Assembly: GCF_014696625.1 (NCBI RefSeq)
Contig: NZ_JACJQL010000040.1
Coordinates: 1 to 64,000, forward strand
Reading direction: 5' to 3'
Origin: Nostoc parmelioides FACHB-3921
GTDB taxonomy: Bacteria > Cyanobacteriota > Cyanobacteriia > Cyanobacteriales > Nostocaceae
Length of the DNA stretch: 64,000 nt
Position 1 is the stretch's first letter, and every line of letters starts with the position of its first letter. Below are positions 1-9,992 of this stretch, piece after piece. A program made the translations under genes and the position numbers. Below the pieces are notes generated by a model. That model was not told the DNA's origin. It saw only the letters and a list, made by a program, of their open reading frames with translations, and did no database searches.

Positions 1-617
1 TGCAAAGGAACTTATTCACTTTAGTTTTGCGTGATTACATTGTAGAAAATCTTACCCATACTTGTGTTGCTTAGTACACATGAATGAAATTTTTTGTCAA
101 TGCGTAAGTCCTATAGTCATTATTATTCCCTAACTGTAAAAATTATGACAAGAGGGAACTGTTATTGCAGGAAATAAATTGAAATAGAAAATTTGGAGCT
201 AAACAAAGACTAAAGTAGCTTAAATATTCACTATCAAGGTTTTTAAGGATTAGTGAAGAACTTTCAAGTAAAAAAATATTCTATTGGGATTGCTGACCGT
301 TGACAGTTAACAGCCAATGGTCAAAAAAATTTAAACGGAATAATTTATTTTTTGGAGTTCTCTGAAATTAAGTGTTTATTTAAATTTCAGCTTTTTAGCT
401 TGTTTTGCTACCATTTTTTTGCATAACTGAACTGAACCAAATTTATTGAGTTATTTCCCGCAAATAATAATTTGTTTAGGTTCAAAACATAAAATTTGAC
501 TCTTTGATGATAAATGCTCAAGTTTAATCAGTTGTTACCTGAAAATATCGGCGTAATTTAATGATCACAGCCAGCTAATTACTGCTGTGAAAGCAAAACA
601 ACATTGTCACAAAATTC
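1..617. other. AT-rich intergenic region with no gene
   Basis: No convincing reading frame is present on either strand. The stretch is AT-rich and ends at the start codon of the first ATPase gene at 618. An imperfect palindrome centred on GTTAAC lies at about 294-322 (TGACC ... GGTCA ends); it looks like a degenerate interspersed repeat rather than a defined operator. The upstream neighbour is outside the window, so the direction of transcription into this region is unknown. Confidence 0.6.
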
Positions 618-2018
618 ATGAAATTAAAGCAAAATAAAACGAAGAGAAGAAGAGGAGTTATCTTAACTCCCAAGGGATTAAAACGGTTACAAGAAGCGAT
701 TCTGTCTTGGGAGATATTACAAAATAAAGGCGATCGCTTAACTTTAGAACAACTGAGCAGACAAATCAACGTTTCTACTAAAACTCTGAGTCGGTTGTGG
801 TCTTTGAGTGCTAGTGTAGATCACAGGACTTTAAAGCTGTGCTTTGGAGCTTTTAACTTAGAAGTAGATGAAGAAGACTACACAATTTTAACAGAAGAAA
901 ATGAAACAGAGATGTCTGATTTGCTGACAGATGTTGTATCTGAAAAAGCAGAACATTTATCTCCGTTGTCTACAAAACAAGTAGGAAGTTCTTTGTCATA
1001 TCCAGATGGGGCTGTACCCTTAAATTCACCTTTTTATATTGAGCGATCGCCCATAGAAGAACTAGTATATCGAGAAGTAACTCAACCTGGTTGCGTAATT
1101 AGGATTCGCGCCCCCAGACAAATGGGTAAATCTTCTTTGGTACTGCGTCTTTTGTCCTTTGCAAATACGCAAAACTATCACACGGTTAATCTCAAATGCA
1201 ACCAGATTGATGAGCAATGCTTCACTAACTTAAATAAGCTTTTACGTTGTATTTGTTGGCAAATCGCCACACAATTAGGGCTTGATCCTAGTCTTGATGA
1301 CAAATGGGATGAGGAAATTGGTTGTAAGTTGATCTGTAGCTTATATGTGCAAAACTATATTCTTAAACAATGTCATAATCCTATAGTTTTAGTCTTGAAT
1401 GATGTTGATCGCCTGTTTGAGTATCCACACATTGCTAATGATTTTTTTGCTTTATTGCGTTCTTGGTGCGAAGAAGCACGGCAAAATCATAATTGGCATA
1501 AATTAAGATTGGTAGTGGTTTACTCTACGGAACAGTATATTTCTCTAGATATCAACCATTCTCCGTTTAATGTTGGGCTACCTATCCGCCTGCATGAATT
1601 TACCCAGCAACAGGTAGAAGATTTAGCCAGACGATATGGACTAAAGTGGACGGATGGTAAAGAATCGGCTCGGTTGATGTCTCTTGTTGGCGGTCATCCG
1701 GCACTGGTGCAACTGGCATTATATTATCTTAGTTCTGGGACTATGACTTTATCAGAACTGATCCAAGAAGCGATCGCCAATGGTGGGATTTATCGCCATC
1801 ACTTACAGAGACACTGGGCAAAGCTACAAGTTAATCCTCATTTAGCTAGAGTATATACTGAGCTGGTGACAACCAAACAAAGCACTCTTCTTGATCCTAT
1901 GGATGCTCATAAACTCGAAAGTTTAGGATTGATTTGTTTTGAAGGCGATCGCGTACTACCTCGTTGTGAACTCTATCGCACCTATTTTGTCAAGCAATTA
2001 TCCACAACTGCTTCATGA
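618..2018 (+). CDS. HTH plus AAA-like (STAND-type) ATPase
   Basis: The 466-residue protein has an N-terminal helix-turn-helix-like segment (about residues 28-85, containing LTLEQLSRQINVSTKTLSRL) followed by an AAA-like ATPase core. The Walker A motif RQMGKSS lies near residue 165 and a Walker B-like VLVLNDVDRL near residue 257. The same RQMGKSS signature occurs in the next gene, so the two ATPases are paralogous in their NTPase region. This is the cyanobacterial AAA-like family (PF14516-type) that is usually joined to sensor or effector modules. Here the partner part is only the short HTH. The role is unknown; signalling or biological conflict is an inference from the family. The start ATG at 618 is the first in frame. 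A 701-bp repeat-filled gap separates it from the next gene, so a shared operon is uncertain. Confidence 0.7.
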   Translation: MKLKQNKTKRRRGVILTPKGLKRLQEAILSWEILQNKGDRLTLEQLSRQINVSTKTLSRLWSLSASVDHRTLKLCFGAFNLEVDEEDYTILTEENETEMSDLLTDVVSEKAEHLSPLSTKQVGSSLSYPDGAVPLNSPFYIERSPIEELVYREVTQPGCVIRIRAPRQMGKSSLVLRLLSFANTQNYHTVNLKCNQIDEQCFTNLNKLLRCICWQIATQLGLDPSLDDKWDEEIGCKLICSLYVQNYILKQCHNPIVLVLNDVDRLFEYPHIANDFFALLRSWCEEARQNHNWHKLRLVVVYSTEQYISLDINHSPFNVGLPIRLHEFTQQQVEDLARRYGLKWTDGKESARLMSLVGGHPALVQLALYYLSSGTMTLSELIQEAIANGGIYRHHLQRHWAKLQVNPHLARVYTELVTTKQSTLLDPMDAHKLESLGLICFEGDRVLPRCELYRTYFVKQLSTTAS

Positions 2019-2169
2019 AATCACCTATTCAAGTGGATTTAAAAGTAATAAATCTACTTGAATATTTCTTTGATTGTAAATTTAGATAATTTCTTACTTC
2101 ATGATTGCCAGGAAGTTTTCTAACGATTCACTTAGTAATATCATCCTATCTGTTGATGATGAAGTCAAG

Positions 2170-2238
2170 GACAGATAAGACACTTAAAGATTCATTGAAA
2201 AAATTGATAGACAATTAAGAATTTTAAGACATTTAAGA
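2170..2238 (+). promoter_or_regulatory. Array of four GACANTTAAG-like boxes
   Basis: Boxes start at 2170 (GACAGATAAG), 2179 (GACACTTAAA), 2210 (GACAATTAAG) and 2229 (GACATTTAAG). Offsets are 9, 31 and 19 bp. The same box family with similar offsets occurs upstream of mdnA (15308-15390) and between the NRPS cluster and the sigma gene (53751-53823). Here it lies 150 bp after one gene and about 480 bp before the next, so its target is unclear. It may be a binding-site array or only a dispersed repeat; the sequence alone does not decide. Confidence 0.4.
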
Positions 2239-2367
2239 TATTTCAGCCATAAAAAACGGCAGATAATACGCCAAAATTATCATAATTTTCTAGTAAGATG
2301 CTAATGTAAATATTTTATTACTCACTCTTACACACAGGACTACTATTTGATTTCTGAAATATATGTA

Positions 2368-2393
2368 GTAGGGTTGGGCATTGCCTACCCTAC
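2368..2393. repeat. Small inverted repeat GTAGGGT...ACCCTAC
   Basis: A short perfect 7-bp inverted repeat (GTAGGGT / ACCCTAC) flanks a 12-nt GC-richer centre, TGGGCATTGCCT. It has the look of the small palindromic repeats scattered in Nostoc-type spacers. It is not followed by a T tract, so a terminator call is not supported. Confidence 0.5.
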
Positions 2394-2470
2394 AGATACT
2401 TAAATATTTTCAATAATCAAATTTTATGCCTATATAAGAAGTAATTAATGCCGTGTACAACTTGCTCTCA

Positions 2471-2650
2471 GACCTAACCCCCAACCCCTTCCCTACAAGG
2501 GAAGGGGAGTAATAATTAAAGCCTCTACGCCACTTGCTACAACGCGGGGAACCCGCGCAACGCAGTGGCTCCTCCTTGCAGGGGAGAGGTACCCTGCGGG
2601 TACTCCTACGGAGAACTCGTAGAGTAGCAAGCTATGGAGAGGGGTTTTAA
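2471..2650. repeat. Interspersed CCTAACCCC...GGGGTTTTAA repeat
   Basis: A roughly 180-bp GC-rich block begins CCTAACCCCCAACCCCTTCC and ends GGAGAGGGGTTTTAA. Its two ends pair (AACCCC with GGGGTT), and nested palindromes fill the middle. A second copy with the same ends and the same internal GGGGAGAGGTACCCTGCGGG core lies at about 18711-18850. It occupies most of the spacer before the AAA-WD40 gene and ends 69 bp before its start codon. Confidence 0.7.
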
Positions 2651-2719
2651 GAATAAGTCGCACATCGCGTTAATTATAAAAATCATAAACTCTCTTCTGT
2701 TAAAGCTGCCTAAAGTAAC

Positions 2720-5700
2720 ATGAAATATCAGGTTGGTGGTAGTCTCCCTAGTGATGATCCTAATTATGTTATCCGTCAGGCGGACAAACAACTCTACGCC
2801 AGCCTCAAAGCTGGTGATTTTTGTTATGTCTTAAATTCTCGCCAAATGGGGAAATCATCTCTACTACATCGCACAAGCAACCATCTGACAAAAGAAGGTC
2901 ATATTTGTATCTATATAGATGTGACACGCTTGGGTAGTGAGGATACAACAACTGAACAATGGTACAAAGGGATTATTATTAGTATTTTTTACAGCTTAAA
3001 TTTGTCTGAAAAAGTTAATTTTCAGCAATGGTGGAAGATGCAGTCTGGTCTTTCCCCCATACAGAAGTTAAATCAATTTGTAGAAGAGGTGCTATTGCCG
3101 CACAATCAAAGTGGGCGTATATTTATTTTTATTGATGAGATTGATAGTTTATTGAGCTTGAACTTTTCGGTTAGTGACTTTTTTGCCTGGATTCGTCATT
3201 GTTACAACCAAAGGGCCTATGACCCCAAATTTCAACGTTTAGGATTTGCCGTATTCGGAGTGGTGAGTCCATCTGAACTGATTACCGATAAGCGTCGTAC
3301 ACCCTTTAACATTGGTACAGCAATTCAGTTGTATGGTTTTACACTCGATGAAGCAACACCGTTACTCAAAGGGTTAGAAGAAGTAATTAGTCAACCCCAA
3401 GCAGTATTACAGAAGATTATTGATTGGACAAGTGGACAACCATTCCTAACCCAAAAACTTTGTCAATTAGTGGTGCAGACTGCATGGAACACACCAAACC
3501 GCAAAATTGATTTACCTCCAGCCACAGCCGGGTATTGGGTAGAACAACTGGTACAAAAGCAGATTATTCAATATTGGGAAGCAAAAGACGAACCAGAACA
3601 TCTACGCACCATTCGCGATCGCCTCCTGTTTAACGAACAACGCGCCGGCAGGTTGTTAGGCATTTATCAACAAATACTCCAAGCTGAGTCCGGTCATTTA
3701 CCCGTGGAAATCGATGATAGTCAAGAACAAAAAGAACTATTATTATCTGGTTTAGTTGAGAAACAGCAAGGCTATCTCAAAATTAAAAATCCCATTTATA
3801 GGTATGTTTTCCATCATGAATGGGTAATCAGACAGTTAGATAATCTCCGCCCTTACTCACAAATTTTCAACGTTTGGGTAGCCTCTGGTTATCAAGATGA
3901 GTCTCGTTTACTGCGGGGACAGGCGCTCAAAGACGCTCAAGATTGGTCTCAGGGCAAAAGTCTGAGCGATTTGGATTATCGTTTCCTCACAGCCAGCCAA
4001 GAATATGAACAGCGCGAAATCCAAACAACATTAGAAGCAGCACGAGTCAAAGAAGTAGAAGCAAGACTAGCGCAAGAGAAAAAAACTGCTAAATTACAAA
4101 GATTGCTGTTGATTGCTATGTGTGTGAAGTTTCTGCTCTCTAGCAGTTTGGCTATGGGAATTTACATTTTGTACCGCCAAGCTAAAAACAGCGAAATTCA
4201 AGCCAAAAACAGCGAAATTCGAGCGTTAATATCTTCTTCTGAAGGAATGTTTGCCTCAAATCGCCGATTAGATGCACTCATAGAAGCAATTAAAGCCAAA
4301 GATCGGCTCAAAAAACTAGAAAAACCGAACGCAGATATTCAAAATCAAGCAAGCAACGTACTGCGGCAAGCCGTTTATGGGGCAGATGAGTACAACCGTT
4401 TTTGGGGACACACAGCAGCCGTGATGGCAGTAGATGTCAGTCCCGATAGTTCTCTAATTGCTTCGGCTAGTATAGATAGAACCATCAACATTTGGCGACG
4501 TGATGGAACTAAAATTGCCACGCTCAAAGGTCATCAAGGAGCAGTGAGATCAGTTAAATTTAGTCCTGATGGTCAGAAGGTGGCTTCAGCGAGTGAGGAT
4601 GGTACTATTAAACTTTGGAAACTCAATGGCACTTTGCTGAAGACCTTTAAAGGTCACACCGCCTCAGTCTGGGGAGTAGCCTTTAGTCGGGACGGTCAAT
4701 TTCTCGCCTCTGCTAGTTGGGACACAACGGTCAGACTGTGGAAACGGGATGGTACTTTACTCAACACTTTTCAAGAATACACAGAGGGGTTTTGGGGAGT
4801 TGCATTTAGTCCAGATGGTCAAACTGTGGCAGCTGCCAATCTAGACGGGACAGTAAAACTCTGGCAAAGACAGGGTTCTGGGTGGCAGAAAGCCAAACCT
4901 TTACAACCGCTCAAAGGTCACACAGCTTGGGTTGTAGGAGTAGCTTTCAGTCCTGATGGACGGACACTTGCTTCCAGCAGTGAAGACAAAACTGTCAAAC
5001 TTTGGCGGCGAGATCCCATAGATGGTAATTACCGCCTTGATAAAACTTTCAAACAAACGGCTGGGATTGCCGGAGTCGCTTTTAGTCCCGATGGTCAAAA
5101 GATCGCCTCTGCCAGTCTAGACAAAACCATTAAACTGTGGAACATTGATGGTACAGAACTGAGGACACTGAGAGGACATAGCGCTTCTGTTTGGGGTGTT
5201 ACTTTTAGTCCAGATGGCAGTTTTATTGCTTCTGCGGGTGCTGAAAACGTTATCAGACTCTGGCAAAGTCAAAATCCCATACAAAAGAGTGTAATTGCCC
5301 ATAGCGCGGGTATTTGGTCGATAGCAATTACATCAGATAGTTCTACCATTGGCACAGCTAGCCATGATAATACTGCTAGACTTTGGAGTCGCCAAGGCGG
5401 ATTGGTGAAGACTTTCACCCAAGAAAAGGGGGGAATTATCGCCATTTCTTTTAGTGCGGATGGCAGGTTAGTTGCCCTCCCCACTTATAATGAGACAGTT
5501 TTACTCAAAAAGCCAGATGGTTCTGATGTGGCGAGTTACAAAAATACTCAAGGCAAAATTACAGCCGCCGTTTTGAGTCCCGATGGTCAAGCGATCGCGA
5601 TCGCTAATGTTCACACGATTGCTCAAATATGGCGGCGCAATCAGCCTACATCCCAGGTTCTCAAAGGTCATCAAGCTGAAGTTTGGCAGGTGGCTTTCAG

Positions 5701-6250
5701 TCCTAATAGTAAAATCGTGGCTTCAGCCAGTGGTGATAGTACAGCTAAGTTATGGACTCTCGATGGTAAGTTGCTGACAACCCTTGCTGGACACTCTTCG
5801 GTAGTCTGGAGTGTCGCCTTCAGTCCTGATAATAAAATGGTAGCTACTGGCAGTGGTGATAATACAGTTAAGCTGTGGACTATTGATGGCAAGCTTTTGA
5901 GAACATTTACAGGTCACACAGCTGCGATTTGGGGAGTAGCATTTAGTCCCGACGGCAAAATACTAGCCTCTGGTAGTGTGGATGCTACCGTCAAGCTGTG
6001 GAAAATGGATGGTACAGAACTAACAACTCTCACCGGACATACAGCAGCCATTAGGAAAATTGCGATCAGCCGGGATGGCACGATTCTAGCTTCTGGGGGT
6101 GATGACAACACCCTAATTTTGTGGAATTTACCCCAGATTCTCAGTCTAGATGCCCTAACTTATGGTTGCAATCTAGTCAAAGATTATTTGCAAACTAACA
6201 CAGGCTTGGAGGAAGGCGATCGTCATATATGCAATCATCTCGAAAATTAA
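2720..6250 (+). CDS. AAA-like ATPase with membrane helix and 14 WD40 repeats
   Basis: The 1176-residue protein has three parts. An AAA-like ATPase spans about residues 1-330 (Walker A SRQMGKSS near residue 45; Walker B-like FIFIDEIDSL near residue 135). A predicted coiled segment and one hydrophobic helix lie at about 440-490, with the duplicated heptad QAKNSEI just after the helix. About 14 WD40 repeats span roughly 560-1140, with recurring FSPDG, ASAS and KLW motifs. Fourteen repeats fit two seven-bladed propellers. The C-terminal tail (LTYGCNLVKDYL) is a recurrent ending in this cyanobacterial family. This is a STAND-type architecture, with sensing by the propellers and switching by the ATPase; the ligand is not known. 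The gene ends 4 nt inside the convergent GUN4 gene. Confidence 0.85.
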   Translation: MKYQVGGSLPSDDPNYVIRQADKQLYASLKAGDFCYVLNSRQMGKSSLLHRTSNHLTKEGHICIYIDVTRLGSEDTTTEQWYKGIIISIFYSLNLSEKVNFQQWWKMQSGLSPIQKLNQFVEEVLLPHNQSGRIFIFIDEIDSLLSLNFSVSDFFAWIRHCYNQRAYDPKFQRLGFAVFGVVSPSELITDKRRTPFNIGTAIQLYGFTLDEATPLLKGLEEVISQPQAVLQKIIDWTSGQPFLTQKLCQLVVQTAWNTPNRKIDLPPATAGYWVEQLVQKQIIQYWEAKDEPEHLRTIRDRLLFNEQRAGRLLGIYQQILQAESGHLPVEIDDSQEQKELLLSGLVEKQQGYLKIKNPIYRYVFHHEWVIRQLDNLRPYSQIFNVWVASGYQDESRLLRGQALKDAQDWSQGKSLSDLDYRFLTASQEYEQREIQTTLEAARVKEVEARLAQEKKTAKLQRLLLIAMCVKFLLSSSLAMGIYILYRQAKNSEIQAKNSEIRALISSSEGMFASNRRLDALIEAIKAKDRLKKLEKPNADIQNQASNVLRQAVYGADEYNRFWGHTAAVMAVDVSPDSSLIASASIDRTINIWRRDGTKIATLKGHQGAVRSVKFSPDGQKVASASEDGTIKLWKLNGTLLKTFKGHTASVWGVAFSRDGQFLASASWDTTVRLWKRDGTLLNTFQEYTEGFWGVAFSPDGQTVAAANLDGTVKLWQRQGSGWQKAKPLQPLKGHTAWVVGVAFSPDGRTLASSSEDKTVKLWRRDPIDGNYRLDKTFKQTAGIAGVAFSPDGQKIASASLDKTIKLWNIDGTELRTLRGHSASVWGVTFSPDGSFIASAGAENVIRLWQSQNPIQKSVIAHSAGIWSIAITSDSSTIGTASHDNTARLWSRQGGLVKTFTQEKGGIIAISFSADGRLVALPTYNETVLLKKPDGSDVASYKNTQGKITAAVLSPDGQAIAIANVHTIAQIWRRNQPTSQVLKGHQAEVWQVAFSPNSKIVASASGDSTAKLWTLDGKLLTTLAGHSSVVWSVAFSPDNKMVATGSGDNTVKLWTIDGKLLRTFTGHTAAIWGVAFSPDGKILASGSVDATVKLWKMDGTELTTLTGHTAAIRKIAISRDGTILASGGDDNTLILWNLPQILSLDALTYGCNLVKDYLQTNTGLEEGDRHICNHLEN

Positions 6251-7935
6251 ACTATGGGAAAGTTTTCACGACAAATTTTTACACGAGTAAAAAATAAGTG
6301 CATCTGCCATACTAGCCAAGAACCGACTCGCCAAGCCCCCATTGACATCGGTTCCGCCGATAAATTTGGGCAGATATCAAAAATATCTCCGTCGTAATGT
6401 AACCATTTGACTGGTAGGTGTCCTATCGGTGTATTTGGTGATAATTTAAAAGTTATTTGGTCGTAATTTAACCAGTTTCCCTCTTTTCTCCAACCCAGGC
6501 GATCGCCAAGTCTCTTTTCCGTTTCGTAATCTATTTGTCCACCCATTTCTTCCCAAATACTTTGCTGAACACTAAAGCCAAAATAGCCATGACTATATTG
6601 TTGCCAAAGTTGATCAATTTTATGTAATTCTTGACAAGAAAAAGCGAGAATATCTGCTTTATAAACTTCATGCCAATAATTCTTACCCATCACTCGCAAC
6701 ATTAATTTAGCAGTTTCCATATCAGCATCTTGCCACTTATATTGTGCGAGGAGATTTTGCAGTGTGCTGTAATCTATATTTTTATTACTTTTAAATTCAC
6801 TGAGATAATCAATATCATGATTATCTGGTTCTGTCCCTGCTGTGTGTTCAGCAGTAACTTGAGAATCGGAATGCACAACATCTATTTCTACTATCTCCAG
6901 TACTTTTTTTTGAGCTACCAGTTGAGTAGACATATAATTGGATATTAAACAAATTGCTTGATTTGCAGTTATGTCATCTTGACTAAAATCCGAGTCTTGA
7001 ACTCGCCAATCTAATATTTGTGACTTTAAAAAAGCTTCATTTAGTCTATCTTTTTTTTCATAACTGGCAACCAATAAGTTGAGCAGATTATGGGAAACAG
7101 TATTATTGTCTTGTATAGTGAATAAATTTGGTTGATAATTTAAATCATTAGTAGCTAAATTTTGAATCTCTCCTACAGTTGCGTAAAAATCCGCATCAAT
7201 TTTGACTACCTCATCTATTAAAGACTGAAACGGATTAAAGCAATCTTTCAGAGAGTTTTCAACATTCATTGCTGTTTCAGCTATTTTCGCTATTTCTTGA
7301 CGAACTTTTGTAGCTCTGATTTGATATTCATAAACTTCTTGATATACATTTAAATCCTTAACTATTTGCTCAATAGATTGCCTTTGATTTTGCGTATCTT
7401 CGGCTAGTTGCTTAATACCCTCACTAAGCAACTCTATCTTTTCTAAAATCAAAAGGTTAGTTTTACTCAACAATAAAATTGATTTTAAATTCTCTTGTTT
7501 CTCCTGTGTTAATTTTTCAATAATTTGAGTATTACCATTATGTTTTATTTCTAGCTTGTTTCTTTCATCATTAATCTTTCTAATTTCAATGTATTTCTGA
7601 TTAAATAGATTTTTCCAGTCATCTATGAATTTCAATAAGAAACTTTGATAGCTATCTTTATAGTTATCTAATGAATCAATAATTTGAATATATTCACTAA
7701 TTAATAATTTAACTTCTGCAAAAACTTTTTCTTGAGTAACTTCCTGTTTTCGCTTAACTATTCCCCAAAAATAAGAATTAGATTTACCACCTACTTGAAT
7801 TAATTCTTGACATTTGATAATTTTTTTTTGAACTTTTTTTAATTTGGGATTTTTAAAAATAGGAAATCTATAAGTTTTTTCATAAATCGTAATTGATTCA
7901 TAAGTAATTAATTGTTTGTGCTTTCTAGCTAGCAT
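6247..7935 (-). CDS. Coiled-coil protein with C-terminal GUN4 domain
   Basis: The 562-residue product has a long helical, Glu/Lys/Gln-rich N-terminal region (about residues 30-250, coiled-coil-like), a variable middle, and a C-terminal GUN4 domain (about residues 387-545) with the family pattern MLRVMGKNYW, a DQLWQQYSHGYFGFSVQ stretch and LGWR. GUN4 domains bind porphyrins and, in the stand-alone form, stimulate Mg-chelatase. Cyanobacteria also carry GUN4 modules on unrelated signalling proteins, and this one is of that type. It is unlikely to be the housekeeping Gun4. I chose the ATG at 7935; a GTG one codon upstream is possible. Its stop overlaps the end of the convergent WD40 gene by 4 nt. 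Confidence 0.8.
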   Translation of the reverse strand: MLARKHKQLITYESITIYEKTYRFPIFKNPKLKKVQKKIIKCQELIQVGGKSNSYFWGIVKRKQEVTQEKVFAEVKLLISEYIQIIDSLDNYKDSYQSFLLKFIDDWKNLFNQKYIEIRKINDERNKLEIKHNGNTQIIEKLTQEKQENLKSILLLSKTNLLILEKIELLSEGIKQLAEDTQNQRQSIEQIVKDLNVYQEVYEYQIRATKVRQEIAKIAETAMNVENSLKDCFNPFQSLIDEVVKIDADFYATVGEIQNLATNDLNYQPNLFTIQDNNTVSHNLLNLLVASYEKKDRLNEAFLKSQILDWRVQDSDFSQDDITANQAICLISNYMSTQLVAQKKVLEIVEIDVVHSDSQVTAEHTAGTEPDNHDIDYLSEFKSNKNIDYSTLQNLLAQYKWQDADMETAKLMLRVMGKNYWHEVYKADILAFSCQELHKIDQLWQQYSHGYFGFSVQQSIWEEMGGQIDYETEKRLGDRLGWRKEGNWLNYDQITFKLSPNTPIGHLPVKWLHYDGDIFDICPNLSAEPMSMGAWRVGSWLVWQMHLFFTRVKICRENFPIV

Positions 7936-7967
7936 CACTGATTCTATCTAAAAAATTCTTATTATCT

Positions 7968-8032
7968 GTAGGGTGCGTCAGTATGAATAATTTCTGAGTA
8001 TAGTTAGGTTCTATGGCACTGACGCACCCTAC
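7968..8032. repeat. MITE-like inverted repeat GTAGGGTGCGTCAGT
   Basis: A perfect 15-bp inverted repeat (GTAGGGTGCGTCAGT at 7968-7982, ACTGACGCACCCTAC at 8018-8032) encloses 35 bp. It sits in the 5' spacer of the GUN4 gene and downstream of the ABC transporter gene, so its hairpin could act between the two transcripts. Ends of this TAGGGTGCGTCA type are common in small non-autonomous repeats of cyanobacteria. Heptamer repeats (TTTTGAA) follow at 8041-8058. Confidence 0.65.
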
Positions 8033-8116
8033 TAAACTTTAATTTTGAATTTTGAATTGCTAATTTTTGTGGTTCCCTAGTTACTAAGCCTTTTCTCATA
8101 GGAAAGTCCTATAATT

Positions 8117-9952
8117 TTACAACTTGCTAATGACGGTTCTTTTTTTTGTCGGTAGGTTATTTTCGGGAGAAATATCTGCTGTCTTTATTCCCTTTTGCCG
8201 GCGATAATCTTCTATAGACACAAGTTGCCAACCAGATTCTTGTGAAAGTTCTAATACCCATTGATGATAATTAAACAAGCTTTCTCTATGACCAACACTG
8301 ATGAAAGTTGTTTTAGTTGCTTGTAGTTGCTGATATAAGTTGCCTTCGTTATTTAAATCTAAAGCACTGGTCGCTTCATCTAAAATAGTGAAACTAGGAT
8401 GTGTAATCAATAGTCGCGCAAAAGCCAGGCGTTGTTGTTCCCCTAAAGACAATATGTTTTCCCAAGGAACTTCTGTATCAAAGCTATTTACGCGGGTAAG
8501 CAAGTGTTGTAAGTTAACTTGTTGTAAAATTTCCTCAAGTTGGCGATCGCTCATTGTCCGTTCTGTATGGGGATAGAGTAACTGTTGACGCAGAGTACCC
8601 AAAATGATGTAAGGCCTCTGGGGTAAGAATAAAATGTCTTTTAGGGGAGGACGCACTAAACGGCCAGTTCCTGTGTTCCACAAACCTGCGATCGCTCTTA
8701 ACAAAGAACTTTTACCCCTACCACTCGGCCCTACAATTAATAACCCTTCTCCAGGCTGAACGGTAAGCGACAAATCTTCAACAATTACCTGCTCATGATT
8801 TGGTGTTTTTAAAGTAACATTCTCAAAAGCCAAGCGTTTCTCTTCTAAAACTTTAATAGTAGCTAGATTCTCTGTTTTTTTACTAACATCCCTCAAAGCA
8901 TCTGAAAACTCAGCTAAACGCTTTACATAGCTAGAAAATCGCCCTGAAGCGCCAAATTGAGCTATTAATTCTCCCAGAGAATTAGAGAACATAAAGCAAG
9001 CAAAACTAACTTGGTTAATTTCCCCAAAATCAATTTTGTCTTGAATAAATAAAGGAGTCAAAATAAACATAGAAAACACCCCAATAGCTGACTGATATGC
9101 TCTGCCAAAAGCATCTTGTCCCCTCTCCCAATTCAGCCGGCGTTCAGCAGTTTTTATAACATTATTAAATCGGCGCTGAATTATATTTAATTCTTCCTCC
9201 TCTCCTTGAAAAAAAGCAATCGATTCCGCATGATTACGAACATGAGTTAGGCAATAAGCAAAATCTGCTTTAAACTGTATTTCTTCTTGATTAATTTTAT
9301 TTAATGCTTGGTTTAAATAAACAGCTATCAAATTACCTATAATGGTGTAAATAATTAAATAAATTGCGATTTCTGCGGAAACAGTCCAGAGAATTATCAA
9401 AGCACTCCCCATTTCCAGAACTTTTTCTAGAAAGGTCGTAGAAAAACTCAAAGCAATACTAGTAATAGGTTCTATTTCTTGGGATAGGCGCTGATCTGGA
9501 TTATCTATATCAGATTTAAAATTGATTTTATAATAAGCTTGATTGCTTAAATATTTTTCTAAAATATGACTATTTAACCATTTATACCAGTCAAGGGTGA
9601 TTTTTTTTCTGATATACCTCAAAGAAGTAACTAAAATCACTATTGTTACAACAATGAGACTAGATAGCCATAAGGTACTATTATATTTATCAATATCTCT
9701 CTCTTCAATTACAATATCAAGTACATAGCGGTTCCAGTAGCTATTTGCAGCACTTAAACCTACAATTCCAGCTATTAATGATACTAAGAGAATGAGCATT
9801 CCCCATGAGCGAATGACATCTACAAATGCTCGTCCTTCTGCTTTTGTAGGATACCAATAAGGTTGAGCTACTACTTTCACATCTTCCCAAAATTGAGTAA
9901 AGACTGAAAGAGGATTTTTTGCGTTTTGTTGATGCACAGACGGAGTTTGCAT
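8117..9952 (-). CDS. ABC exporter, SbmA/YddA-like, in the microviridin locus
   Basis: The 611-residue half-transporter has an N-terminal membrane domain with several hydrophobic helices (about residues 45-340) and a C-terminal nucleotide-binding domain. Walker A GPSGRGKSS lies near residue 405, followed by the signature LSLGEQQR and Walker B FTILDEATSALD. It is a close paralogue of the 669-residue transporter at 15619-17628, with long shared stretches such as the RLSQEIEPITS region, but it lacks that protein's C-terminal extension. Microviridin loci normally carry one ABC exporter (MdnE/MvdA). Having two suggests that one serves the RiPP and the other a second peptide, possibly the NRPS product. 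Assignment between them is inference. The ATG at 9952 is clear. Confidence 0.8.
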   Translation of the reverse strand: MQTPSVHQQNAKNPLSVFTQFWEDVKVVAQPYWYPTKAEGRAFVDVIRSWGMLILLVSLIAGIVGLSAANSYWNRYVLDIVIEERDIDKYNSTLWLSSLIVVTIVILVTSLRYIRKKITLDWYKWLNSHILEKYLSNQAYYKINFKSDIDNPDQRLSQEIEPITSIALSFSTTFLEKVLEMGSALIILWTVSAEIAIYLIIYTIIGNLIAVYLNQALNKINQEEIQFKADFAYCLTHVRNHAESIAFFQGEEEELNIIQRRFNNVIKTAERRLNWERGQDAFGRAYQSAIGVFSMFILTPLFIQDKIDFGEINQVSFACFMFSNSLGELIAQFGASGRFSSYVKRLAEFSDALRDVSKKTENLATIKVLEEKRLAFENVTLKTPNHEQVIVEDLSLTVQPGEGLLIVGPSGRGKSSLLRAIAGLWNTGTGRLVRPPLKDILFLPQRPYIILGTLRQQLLYPHTERTMSDRQLEEILQQVNLQHLLTRVNSFDTEVPWENILSLGEQQRLAFARLLITHPSFTILDEATSALDLNNEGNLYQQLQATKTTFISVGHRESLFNYHQWVLELSQESGWQLVSIEDYRRQKGIKTADISPENNLPTKKRTVISKL

Positions 9953-9992
9953 ATTAAAAAATACAGCCGTTATTAATTAGACTAGTAATTTG

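Noticed and set aside
2101-2178. 25-codon ATG frame starting MIARKFSNDSL in the spacer before the WD40 gene
   Set aside because: No ribosome-binding site, no recognisable motif and no neighbour that would process it. It also runs into the box array.
4901-6111. Minus-strand ORFs opposite the WD40 region
   Set aside because: They are reflections of the repetitive WD40 coding sequence and have no independent features.
6247-7935. Housekeeping Gun4
   Set aside because: The long coiled-coil N-terminal part and the context differ from the stand-alone tetrapyrrole protein.
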